Part shown: one piece after another, positions 42,801-54,800 of the stretch
Position numbering within the stretch: the stretch's first letter is position 1
Layout: every line of letters starts with the position of its first letter
Program-made: the position numbers and the translations under genes
From: Sipunculus nudus
Taxonomy: Eukaryota > Annelida > Sipuncula > Golfingiida > Sipunculidae
NCBI GenBank assembly: GCA_026874595.1
Contig: CM049316.1
Coordinates: forward strand, 53,703,676 to 53,767,675
DNA: 64,000 nucleotides
Direction: 5' to 3'
The notes under the pieces: generated by a model
The model's input: only the letters and a program-made list of their open reading frames with translations
Databases searched by the model: none
Told to the model about the DNA's origin: nothing

Positions 42801-45800
42801 TTTAAACACATATGAATGTTGATATCCTATATTTTCCTATGGCTTATATCATGACACTTAAAAGAAAAATAATAATTACTGTTAATCTAACAATATATTT
42901 AGTTTCATTTCTTACTCTCTGGTCTTTAATTCAAAACAGATCTCTACAGATTACGTTCTTCAGAGCCGGCAGAAAATGAATTTTATTAATTTGATTTAGA
43001 TTTAAATAAAATTTAATTATACTGGCCCTGACAAACTTAATGTCACAGATCACAATCACAGATAATTTGACAACTGGAGACGCACCAGTTACAAGGATTT
43101 AAACATGAACAGGAATACAGCCCCAAGCCCAAGTAACATGTGACCCAGGGGTCATGATGCCCTGCTGTCCTCTGACACTGAGAAATTCAATCAACTTAGA
43201 TCTTAATATATTTTTACAACAGTGTCTGTGGCAGCTGTGAAGAATTTATGGAATTGATTTTCTTCAAATTTTCCATGGTGATAGACAACCATGTGTAAAT
43301 GATGCATGTTCTTTCAATTTGTGCATACATTGTATGTAATACATGCACTCTACATAAATTACTGACATACACTGAAATATATTATATATCTGTGTAATCT
43401 ATTTTGTCATATATTATGTAACCCCGGGAACTTACACATTTACAGTTGTCATGTCAAGATATGAGGTAACCAAGGTGATAGGCTGCACACCGTAGAGAAT
43501 GTAGCGTTTAGCTTGCCATGGCAGCTTCAAAAACACCTCCAGGGCTTCACGGATCCTGTCCATGCAAAAAAATGGAGGTAAATGATCAAATCCTTCCACT
43601 ACGAAAGAGACATAGGTTTTTTATCCAAACATTTCTTTAAAATTATAATGTATATAATTCATATAAAATGGTAACATCTGAGCTTACAACTTCACAACTA
43701 GTTTGAGTTTCTTCATGACAAAATATTGATGTAACCCAGACTATATAACTGAAAAATTTATTCATGGCTTGTGGTATGGATCATAGTAAGTTTGTCATAT
43801 TTTTATGCTTATCTGTTGGGATATATGATACATGGAACAAGAGCTTTAAAACAGAAACTGTTTTTTATCTGCATGGAACTTTCATCAAATTTTTAACAAA
43901 GATTCCCTTGCAAAAAAGTATATGAATGTAACATTTACAATTATTATAAAGAAAAGACACTTTACCATTACATCTTCACCATGCCTTTAACAATAGCACT
44001 TATTTGTTCAACAGAACAGATGAATTCATTTGGTGGATCAATAATTAAACTTGAAGAAATAAACAATTTGTATTTAAAGGAAAAAACTATCATTACATTG
44101 ATGTAAAACCCCAGGATTTTACAGTTCACAATAGTGTACTGACAAGAAATTACATAAAACTCCGAAATTGACAAAGAAACGTTATGAAAATGCATATTTT
44201 AAAAATCAACCTAATCCTTGATCATGCTGCATTTTGGGAAAATAATTATATAAAACCACACTACATCAATTATGTTATTCAGAGTATCATAGACTGCTTC
44301 TTTTTGACAGAAAATCATTAATATTTTCCTGATATCACATATAAATTGAGATACTGTACCAGTGTGATGGGATGTTAACAGTGTCAGCCAAGTCAACCAG
44401 GAAACAACTGAAATGATACAATAGAGTCAACTGAAATACATGCAAACCCTGTGACAGAAGAGTAGGCATTTCTATGAACAGAAGAAATTAATGCTAACAC
44501 AAACAGAGACTTCAGCATGATGGACACTCAAAGAGGTAACTGTATCATATGGACCTTACAAAAAATCTCTCAAATAACAAATAACCGAAGGTAAAACATT
44601 ATATCTCACACCCCTGACCAACATATAATAGAGAAAGCCACTCTATTTTCTATACTGGATTTTACGAGGTAATGCATTAAGGTTTTAGTATTATTTGTTC
44701 TATATAACTAAATTGGTGTAATATAATATTTTCTTTAGCACCATAAAGATGAATTTTTATAAGATATTCCTCTCTGATGAAATATTTGTTTGCATTAACT
44801 GAGTAAAGAATCAAATCGAAAGGTCAGAATTGATAATCAAATTGAAAGAACCACTGTTATTTTTGGTATTCAGAATATTCTGTGAAAATTGATGTAAACT
44901 GTAAAAGCACTGGACCATTAAAGAGAGCTCAAGCATATCCCTAAGGAGGATACTGAGGTCAGTCATGTCTACTTGTATCATCAACAATGGTTTACCGAAA
45001 GGTTTGTGAATTAAGGATTATGTTTTTTCCTTTATGAACCATTTTTTCAAGAAGCAATTATTATCTGTTCCATATGTCTTAAGTAGAACGGAGTAAGTAG
45101 AACGGAGAAACCATCTCATCCTTGTAATATATATCCTCATATCAACTTACTTCTTTTCTTCCCCTGGTAGGAATCATAATATTATAATACATCACCATTT
45201 TGCACTGATGGTATGGACGGTCACAGAAATGCTCTAAATCTAACTGTATTCCAAAGTTAATTTGTTTTTGTTATGTTAGCTCATTTCGAAAGCCCCAATC
45301 TCCAGTGGAATGTTAAAATATTTCATTCCTGTTTAAAAAATTTATTTACATTTAGTTGCAACCATTTTCATTTTATATATCTTCACAGAAGTTATAAGAT
45401 ATAAGCCACAAAGGAAAAAAGAAGAATTGAGAAAAATTGAGGCTACTTACACTGCAACAGTGTCTATAGACAAACAGTAGATCTAGGATACTGTGAAAAA
45501 CTAAGGCAAGTAAACACAAGTGACCCATGGGTCACAACGCTCAGCCAGCTGAGATGCTGACAATATGTCCTTGCATAGGCAACTAATCAAGAGAATGTTG
45601 GTGGCATCATCATTCATGCATATTAGCTTAAGTTTATTAAGACCCATAGGCAGACCAAATTAATAACAAGCCATCCAGCCTTTCCTGAAAAAAAAATGGT
45701 AATTTGTATATACTTGTTACAATATTTCTGGGGTACTCAAACAGGCCACATAACTCAGAGAATATAGGTCACAAACACCTAATTTCAGGTTTCTGAGAAC

Positions 45801-48800
45801 TTTTGAGGAATTCTCACGATGCAGAAGTTCATGATTCTAGCCTTTAAGGGTATGATTTGTGCCTGGTCAACAAACCAAGTGTTCTAAAAATTACAGATAA
45901 AATTTTTTTAAAATTAAACTAATGCAGGTGGGTCATCATTCAGGCCCAGTAGCTTTGGTTCAATAAAGACCAATAAGCATACTGAATTTGATGAAAATCC
46001 ATCTAGATGTGTTCTGAGGAATCTGGCAATTTGTGTGCATTTTACATTATTTCTAGGGTGCTAAAACACCCCGCAAAACTTGGAGAACTTGGTTCATGAT
46101 TCTAGGCTTTAGGGTTATGATTAGATCCCTGTTAAGAAACGAACACATTTTTGAAGGTCTCAAAAATAATGAAAAAAAAAATCTGTAAATTTAAAAAAAA
46201 AGTACAGGTGGCACCACCAGTCTGCAGGAACTAATGAAACACTCCATGATCAATATGCATGCAAAGAGTCATGGTAATCAATGCATAAGTTGTTCAAATA
46301 CTGGAGCTTTTGTATCATATTTTAATTATTCTGGGAGTACTTCTGAGCTCATAGCTCAGAGGATATGCGTAACAGAGACCTAATTTCAGGTTTCCAAGGA
46401 GATTTTTCATGGACCTCCCTGGATGTCAAGTTCTAGGCACGGTGGTTAAAATTTGTGCCTTGTAAACAGACAGTCAGCGGAGTTAAAACTGAGGTTACTA
46501 ACACTGCAACAGTATTTATAGACAAACAGCAGATGTAGGATACTGTGAAACACTGAAGCTAGTGAAAAAGTTTTTATAGACAAACAGTAGATGTAGGATA
46601 CTGAGACCAGCTGAGGCTACATACACTGCAACAGTGTTTATAGATTATCAGTAGATGTAGGATACTGTGAAACACTGAGGCTACTTAAAACTGCAACAGT
46701 GTTCATATACAAACAGTAGATGTAGGATACTGTGAAAAAAATGAGGCTACCAACACTGCAACAGTGTTTATAAATTAACAGTAGATGTAGGATACTGTGA
46801 CCAACTAAGGCTACATACACTGCAACAGCATTTATAGATTAAAAATAGATGTAAGATACTGTGAAACACTGAGGCTACTTAAAACTGCAACAGTGTTTAT
46901 AGACAAACAGTAGATGTAGGATACTGTGAAAAAAATGAGGCTACTTAAACTGCTAAAGTGTTTATAGACAAACAGTAGATGTAGGATACTGTGACCAACT
47001 AAGGCTACATACACTGCAACAGTGTTTATAGATTAACAGTAGATGTAGGATACTGTGAAACACTGAGGCTACTTAAAACTGCAACAGTGTTTAAAGACAA
47101 ACAGTAGATGTAGGATACTGTGAAAAAAATGAGGCTACTTAAACTGCTAAAGTGTTTATAGACAAACAGTAGATGTAGGATACTGTGACCAACAAAGGCT
47201 ACATACACTTCAACAGTGTTTATAGATTAACAGTAGATGTAGGATACTGTGAAACACTGAGGCTACTTAAAACTGAAACAGTGTTTAAAGACAAACAGTA
47301 AATGTAGGATACTGTGAAAAAAATGAGGCTACTTAAACTGCAAAAGTGTTTATAGACAAACAGTAGATGTAGGATACTGTGACCAACTAAGGCTACATAC
47401 ACTGCAACAGTGTTTATAGATTAACAGTAGATGTAGAATACTGTGAAACACTAAGGCTACTTAAAACTGCAACAGTGTTTAAAGACAAACAGTAGATGTA
47501 GGATACTGTGAAAAAAATGAGGCTACTTAAACTGCAAAAGTGTTTATAGACAAATAGTAGATGTAGGATACTGTGACCAACTAAGGCTACATACACTGCA
47601 ACTGTGTTTATAGATTAACAGTAGATGTAGGATACTGTGAAACACTGAGGCTACTATAAACTGCAACAGTGTTTATAGACAAACAGTAGATGTAGGATAC
47701 TGTGAAAAAAATGAGGCTACTTAAACTGCAAAAGTGTTTATAGACAAACAGTAGATGCAGGATACTGTGACCAACTAAGGCTACATACACTGCAACAGTG
47801 TTTATAGATTAACAGTAGATGTAGGATACTGTGAAACATTGAGGCTACTTAAAACTGCAACAGTGTTTATAGACAAACAGTAGATGTAGGATACTGTGAA
47901 ACACTGAGGCTACTTAAAACTGCAACAGTGTTTAAAGACAAACAGTAGATGTAGGATACTGTGAAAAAAATGAGGCTACTTAAACTGCAAAAGTGTTTAT
48001 AGACAAACAGTAGATGTAGGATACTGTGACCAACAAAGGCTACATACACTGCAACAGTGTTTATAGATTAACAATAGATGTAGGATACTGTGAAACACTG
48101 AGGCTACTTAAAACTGCAACAGTGTTTACAGACAAACAGTAGATATAGGATACTGTGAAACACTGAGGCTACTTAAACTGCAACAGTGTTTAAAGACAAA
48201 CAGTAGATGTAGGATACTGTGAAACACTGAGGCTACTTAAAACTGCAACAGTATTTAAAGACAAACAGTAGATGTAGGATACTGTGAAACACTGAGGCTA
48301 CTTAAAACTGCAACAGTGTTTAAAGACAAACAGTAGATGTAGGATACTGTGAAACACTGAGGCTACTTAAAACTGCAACAGTGTTTAAAGACAAACAGTA
48401 GATGTAGGATACTGTGACCAACTAAGGCTACATACACTGCAACAGTGTTTATAGATTAACAGTAGATGTAGGATACTGTGACCAACTAAGGCTACATACA
48501 CTGCAACAGTGTTTCTAGATTAACAGTAGATGTAGGATACTGTGAAACACTAAGGCTACTTAAAACTGCAACAGTGTTTAAAGACAAACAGTAGATGTAG
48601 GATACTGTGAAAAAAATGAGGCTACTTAAACTGCAAAAGTGTTTATAGACGAATAGTAGATGTAGGATACTGTGACCAACTAAGGCTACATACACTGCAA
48701 CTGTGTTTATAGATTAACAGTAGATGTAGGATACTGTGAAAAACTGAGGCTACTTAAAACTGCAACAGTGTTTAAAGACAAACAGTAGATGTAGGATACT

Positions 48801-51800
48801 GTGAAAAAAATGAGGCTACTTAAACTGCTAAAGTGTTTATAGACAAACAGTAGATGTAGGATACTGTGACCAACTAAGGCTACATACACTGCAACAGTGT
48901 TTATAGATTAACAGTAGATGTAGGATACTGTGAAACATTGAGGCTACTTAAAACTGTAACAGTGTTTATAGACAAACAGTAGATGTAGGATACTGTGAAA
49001 AAAATGAGGCTACTTAAACTGCAAAAGTGTTTATAGACAAACAGTAGACGTAGGATACTGTGACCAACTAAGGCTACATACACTGCAACAGTGTTTATTG
49101 ATTAACAGTAGATGTAGGATACTGTGAAACACTGAGGCTACTTAAAACTGCAACAGTGTTTATAGACAAACAGTAGATGTAGGATACTGTGAAACACTGA
49201 GGCTACTTAAAACTGCAACAGTGTTTAAAGACAAACAGTAGATGTAGGATACTGTGAAAAAAATGAGGCTACTTAAACTGCAAAAGTGTTTATATACAAA
49301 CAGAAGATGTAGGATACTGTGACCAACAAAGGCTACATACACTGCAACAGTGTTTATAGATTAACAATAGATGTAGGATACTGTGAAACACTGAGGCTAC
49401 TTAAAACTGCAACAGTGTTTACAGACAAACAGTAGATATAGGATACTGTGAAACACTGAGGCTACTTAAACTGCAACAGTGTTTAAAGACAAACAGTAGA
49501 TGTAGGATACTGTGAAACACTGAGGCTACTTAAAACTGCAACAGTATTTAAAGACAAACAGTAGATGTAGGATACTGTGAAACACTGAGGCTACTTAAAA
49601 CTGCAACAGTGTTTAAAGACAAACAGTAGATGTAGGATACTGTGAAACACTGAGGCTACTTAAAACTGCAACAGTGTTTAAAGACAAACAGTAGATGTAG
49701 GATACTGTGAAAAAAATGAGGCTACTTAAACTGCAAAAGTGTGAAAAAAATGAGGCTACTTAAAACTGCAACAGTGTTTAAAGACAAACAGTAGATGTTG
49801 GATACTGTGAAACACTGAGGCTACTTAAACTGCAACAGTGTTTAAAGACAAACAGTAGATGTTGGATACTGTGAAACACTGAGGCTACTTAAACTGCAAC
49901 AGTGTTTAAAAACAAACAGTAGATGTAGGATACTGTGAAACACTGAGGCTACTTAAACTGCAACAGTGTTTATAGACAAACAGTAGATGTAGGATACTGT
50001 GAAACACTGAGGCTACTTAAAACTGCAACAGTGTTTAAAAACAAACAGTAGATGTAGGATACTGTGAAACACTGAGGCTACTTAAACTGCAACAGTGTTT
50101 ATAGACAAACAGTAGATGTAGGATACTGTGACCAACAAAGGCTATCCAACAATAGATGTAGGATACTGTGAAACACTGAGGCTACTTAAAACTGCAACTG
50201 TGTTTAAAGACAAACAGTAGATGTAGGATACTGTGAAACACTGGGGCTACTTAAACTGCAACAGTGTTTAAAGACAAACATTAGATGTAGGATACTGTGA
50301 AAAAAAGAGGTTACTTACACTGCAAAAGTGTTTATAGACAAAAATTAGATGTAGGATACTGTGAAAAAAATGAGGCTACTTACACTGCAAAAGTGTTTAA
50401 AGACAAACATAAGATGTAGGATACTGTGAATAAAATGAGGCTACTTTCACTGCAAAAGTGTTTATAGACAAACATTAGATGTAGGATACTGTGAAACACT
50501 GAGGCTACTTACACTGCAAAAGTGTTTATAGATTAACAATAGATGTAAGATACTGTGAAACACTGAGGCTACTTAAAACTGCAACAGTGTTTATAGACAA
50601 ACAGTAGATGTAGGATACTGTGAAACACTGAGGCTACTTAAAACTGCAACAGTGTTTATAGACAAACAGTAGATGTAGGATACTGTGAAAAAAATGAGGC
50701 TACTTAAACCCCCCCATTCCCTCCCTGTGAATGGTGGTTTTGTTAGTAAACTGTTGTGAGCTTTTCTGTATTAATGAGAATTTTCTCTGTTAAAGTTTAT
50801 ACGCCAGAGTAAGCCAACCGAAAATTTTCCCTTGTTGGGCCTATTATCGCCCATCCCGCCTCGTTCCTGTGTATCTAGGTCACACTTCCGCTACCTGTAA
50901 TCACATTTTCCATGGCGTAAGGAAGAGGACTGGGAGGGAGCGATGTTTGTAATACAGAAAAGCTCACAACAGTTTACTAACAAAACCACCATTCACAGGG
51001 AGGGAATGGGGGGGTTTTATTACGTAAACATAATTGTGAGCTGTTTCTGTATTTATGAGAAAAGAACAGACAAGCCTTGGGGAGGGAGCACCTACCTGTA
51101 ACGCTGGAACGAGGAGAATCCCAGTGCTGGGATGGCGCAGCAGACGACATCGGCGGTGGAACAGACGGAGAGGAAGAAGATGGCCTGGAAATAGTAGGAC
51201 CTCACCCGACGCGATCACAGGGCCCAGGGAGTAAAGACCCGAAGCCTGGAGCTGAACATCCTTTAGATAAAAGCGTGTGAATGTAGATGGGGATTTCCAG
51301 TAACCCTTCTTGACCAATTGATTGGGTGAGATCCCGGAGAAATGGCCCAGGGAAGTCGAAAGAGCACGAATGTCATGAGCCTTGATGTGAAGTTGTTCTA
51401 AGGTGGATTGAGAAGCTGATTCATATGCGGCGACGATAGTAGCTTTGAGCCACGCACTAATGGTGATAGGGCTAATCTCCTTATTGGAAGTTGTGACTTT
51501 TGTAGAAATAAACAACTTCTTGCGCCCCCCCCCCCCCCCCGTAAAGATTGAGTAGCTTATAACGTAACGCACGAACCGGGCAATGGGTAGCCCCATAACG
51601 GTACTGACCGTTAGGGAGGGCTGGAACATGCCAAGCATACGGAGGATCATCGAAATTTTGGTTCTTTCTATAAAAATCCGGAGGAAAATGGAGGGTGGCC
51701 GACGAACCGTCGGCCGCAATTTGCGTGAATTTCGAATCAGCCACAAGGGCATGAAGCTCAGAACGGCAACCGGTCGAGGCAAGAGCAAGGAGGAAAACCG

Positions 51801-54800
51801 TTTTCATAGATAAATGGAGAAGATGGGCCGAACGCAACGGCTCATAAGGGGGTTCCCGGAGGTGACGTAAGACGACGTCCAGGCGCCAGGAAGGCGCAAC
51901 ATACCAAGGACGAGACGCATGGGCATGAACCCCCTTGAGAAAATCCGACACCAACGGATGATGAAGGACACGATCGTGACCCAGCGGACGTAGCACAGAC
52001 AGCAGGGCGGCACGATAGCCACGCAGAGAGGGATAGGATAAATGTTTATCCTGCAGTAAGAACACGAAAAAAATCCAAAACTGCTGCAAGTGACGGATCT
52101 AAAGGGGAGATTCCCCTGGAAGACGTCCACTCGTGAAGAGACGCCACCGGGAGTCATAGATGCGGTCCGAAGAACGGCGACGGGGAGCTGAGGCAAGGAG
52201 AGCAGCCGGACTTGAAATGCCCTGATCCTTGAGGTGTCCGAGGAGAGCAGGCATGCGCATAGAGGGCACGACCGAAATGGGCGACGCGCTCGAGGGAACG
52301 ACAGGAGCGCGATGCCAAGTGGTAGCGGGGGGCGAGAGAGAAGTGAGCGCCACAGAGGAAACCAGGGAGCCGCAGGATGAAACGGGAGTATGAGAAGAAG
52401 GGTAGTCTGGTCCGCGCGTGACAAGCGGATAAGGACACGGCGGATGAGATGAGGCGCCGGAAACACAAAGAGATACTGGTGAGACCACCCGGACGGCGGC
52501 GTGTCGGGGAGACGGTCGCGAGGGTGACGTAGACGCGTCTCGGTAGGCACGAGAACGGGGGAGGACGGAAAATCGAACAGATCAAATTCCGGCCGCCCCA
52601 GGCGAGCGAAAACACTCCGAACAACCGGGAGCGGAAGGAGCGGCGGGGAAGGAGGAGACGCCGGATGACGGGAAAGGGCGGCTGCGAGGATGTTCGACAC
52701 GCCCGGAAGTTGGGATGCACGAACCGATGCCCGGAGAGAGATGCAGAGATCAAACAAAAGGTAAGTCTCCTGCATGAGAGAGGGAGACCGAGTACCGCCC
52801 TGCCTGTTGATATATGCCACACCGTGGTATTGTCGGTCCGGACGAGAATGTGACGGCCGATCAAGCGGGGAGACCAGTGGGAGATCGCACGACGGACTGC
52901 ACGCAGTTCGAGGATATTGATATGGAGCAGACGGTCCCACGGGGACCATATCCCCGAAGCGCGAAGATCGGCAAGATTGGCCCCCCAACCGAGAAGTGAC
53001 GCATCGGTATAGATGGTGCAATCGACATCCATGGAAAAAGGAACGCCGCGCAGGAGAAATGAAAGGTCCATCCAGGGACGAAGGGACCGCCAGGTGAACC
53101 GAAACTGGAGGATCGTAGGATGAACCGAGGTGAAACGGAGAAGGCCGTGACGGCGCAGGATAGACTGAATCGGACTGAGGTACAGTCGGCCGAACGGGAT
53201 AAAGGACGCAGCCCAGGTGAGAGCACCGTGGAGAGAAGCCGCTGTGCGCGAGTCGACACGGCGCCGCGTGAGAAATGAACAAATTTGCCGGCGGAGCTTG
53301 AGAGCAAAAGCTCGCGGGAGCGACGCCGTGCCGGAGGCAAAATCTAGCGTGACACCCAACGCGATCTCCGACCACTGGTCTTGTGCCAGGGCGGGATCGG
53401 CTGACTGAGAAGTCGGGGACCCTGGAGAACCCCGTGAAGGGGGATCCAGAGAGACCCGCTGAGCCGGAACGACCCGAGGCTGGAAACAGGAAGCCGGGGA
53501 ACGGGCAGCAGCAGGAACCATCCTGGAAGGCACAGGAACCGGAGCCGCAGGCAGCACAGCAGATGGTAACTGAAATAAAGAGCCGGCCGGCCGGGTCGGA
53601 ATGGCGGCAGACGGAGTAACCGCAGGCGAGGTCGGCTGCCCCGAACGGAGGCAGGAGGGACTGACGCACTTACCTGCACATCAGGAAGGTCCGGGCGATC
53701 CAGCGGGACGGCTCCAGCCGGCCTCGGGAATAATGAAGGAATCCGGCGAGGAGCCGGGGGCGACGAGAACGGTCGGGGAGAAAGTACCGGGGCGCCGGCG
53801 AGGGTGCCGGGCGGACTGATTCGGGTCTAGACGAATCGTCGAGTGGCCATGTTGCGGTCACCCAGGGTAGGCTCCCCCCCCATCCCCCCGGAGACAACCA
53901 CGGGGCCAGACAAGGGAATATTGGAGGGGGAACCCCCAATTACCGGGGAATGAGCCCAATCCTGGAACAAGGCCACTTGTCAGTGGTCCACGTCTGGCAA
54001 TGAAAACAAGGATCAGCCGGACCACGGCAGGAGTCCTTGATGGTGCGGCAACAAAAACAAGTGGGGTGGGAGTCCCAAACCGGGATTACAGAACCACAAG
54101 AGACAAAGTAAATGGGGTTCTCCATGGCGGGCAAGGGAAAAGAAGCTGACAACTTACATTCAGTTGGCAAACTCAACACGTACAAACCCAACAGTGGACG
54201 AATCTCGCAGTGCAGGATCACACGTCCATCATGGGGAACGCCAGAAGAAAATGAGATTACAGGTAGCGGAAGTGTGACATAGATACACGGGAACAAGGCG
54301 GGATGGGCGATAATAGGCCCAATAAGGGAAAATTTTCGGTTGGCTTACTCTGGCATATAAACTTTAACAGAGAAAATTCTCATTAATACAGAAACAGCTC
54401 ACAATTATGTTTACGTAATAAAACTGCTAAAGTGTTTATAGATTAACAGTAGATGTATGATACTGTGAAACACTGAGGCTACTTAAAACTGCAACAGTGT
54501 TTAAATACAAACAGTAGATGAAGGATACTGTGAAAAAAAATTAGGCTACTTAAACTGCAAAAGTGTTTATAGACAAACAGTAGATGTAGGATACTGTGAC
54601 CAACTAAGGCTACATACACTGCAACAGTGTTTATAGATTAACAGTAGATGTAGGATACTGTGAAACACTGAGGCTACTTAAAACTGCAACAGTGTTTAAA
54701 GACAAACAGTAGATGTAGGATACTGTGAAACTAGATGTGTCGGAACGACACGAATGCCCCCGCCTTGGGCAAATTAGAAACATTTGTAAAATTTTGAAAA

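Larger units (their letters stand above)
40224..43435. other. Introns around exons 41872 and 42686, (GT)n at 40353-40377
   Basis: Apart from a GT repeat of about 12 units and the two exons, no repeat family or gene recognised. Confidence 0.5.
50709..54420 (-). mobile_element. DIRS-like tyrosine-recombinase retroelement, copy A
   Basis: A 3.7 kb element inside the satellite. The left end starts with seven C then ATTCCCTCCCTGTG; the right end finishes TTTACGTAAT-AAAA. The two termini are inverted repeats over about 180 bp, beginning at about 50770 and 54400. An internal complementary region (50951-51059) carries the complements of both extreme ends joined at TTTT, the DIRS hallmark. Minus-strand order: gag-like, RT remnant, RNase H, tyrosine recombinase. 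The satellite flanks CTTAAA and CTGCTAAAG would join without duplication, so there is no target-site duplication. It lies in the same direction as the host gene. Confidence 0.92.

Noticed and set aside
51077-53819. Plus-strand ORFs inside the DIRS element
   Set aside because: Shadows of the minus-strand gag, RT/RNase H and recombinase in GC-rich sequence; no domain recognised on the plus strand.
50709-54420. LTR retrotransposon or endogenous virus
   Set aside because: No LTRs, no integrase or envelope signature; inverted termini, internal complementary region and tyrosine recombinase indicate a DIRS-type retrotransposon.
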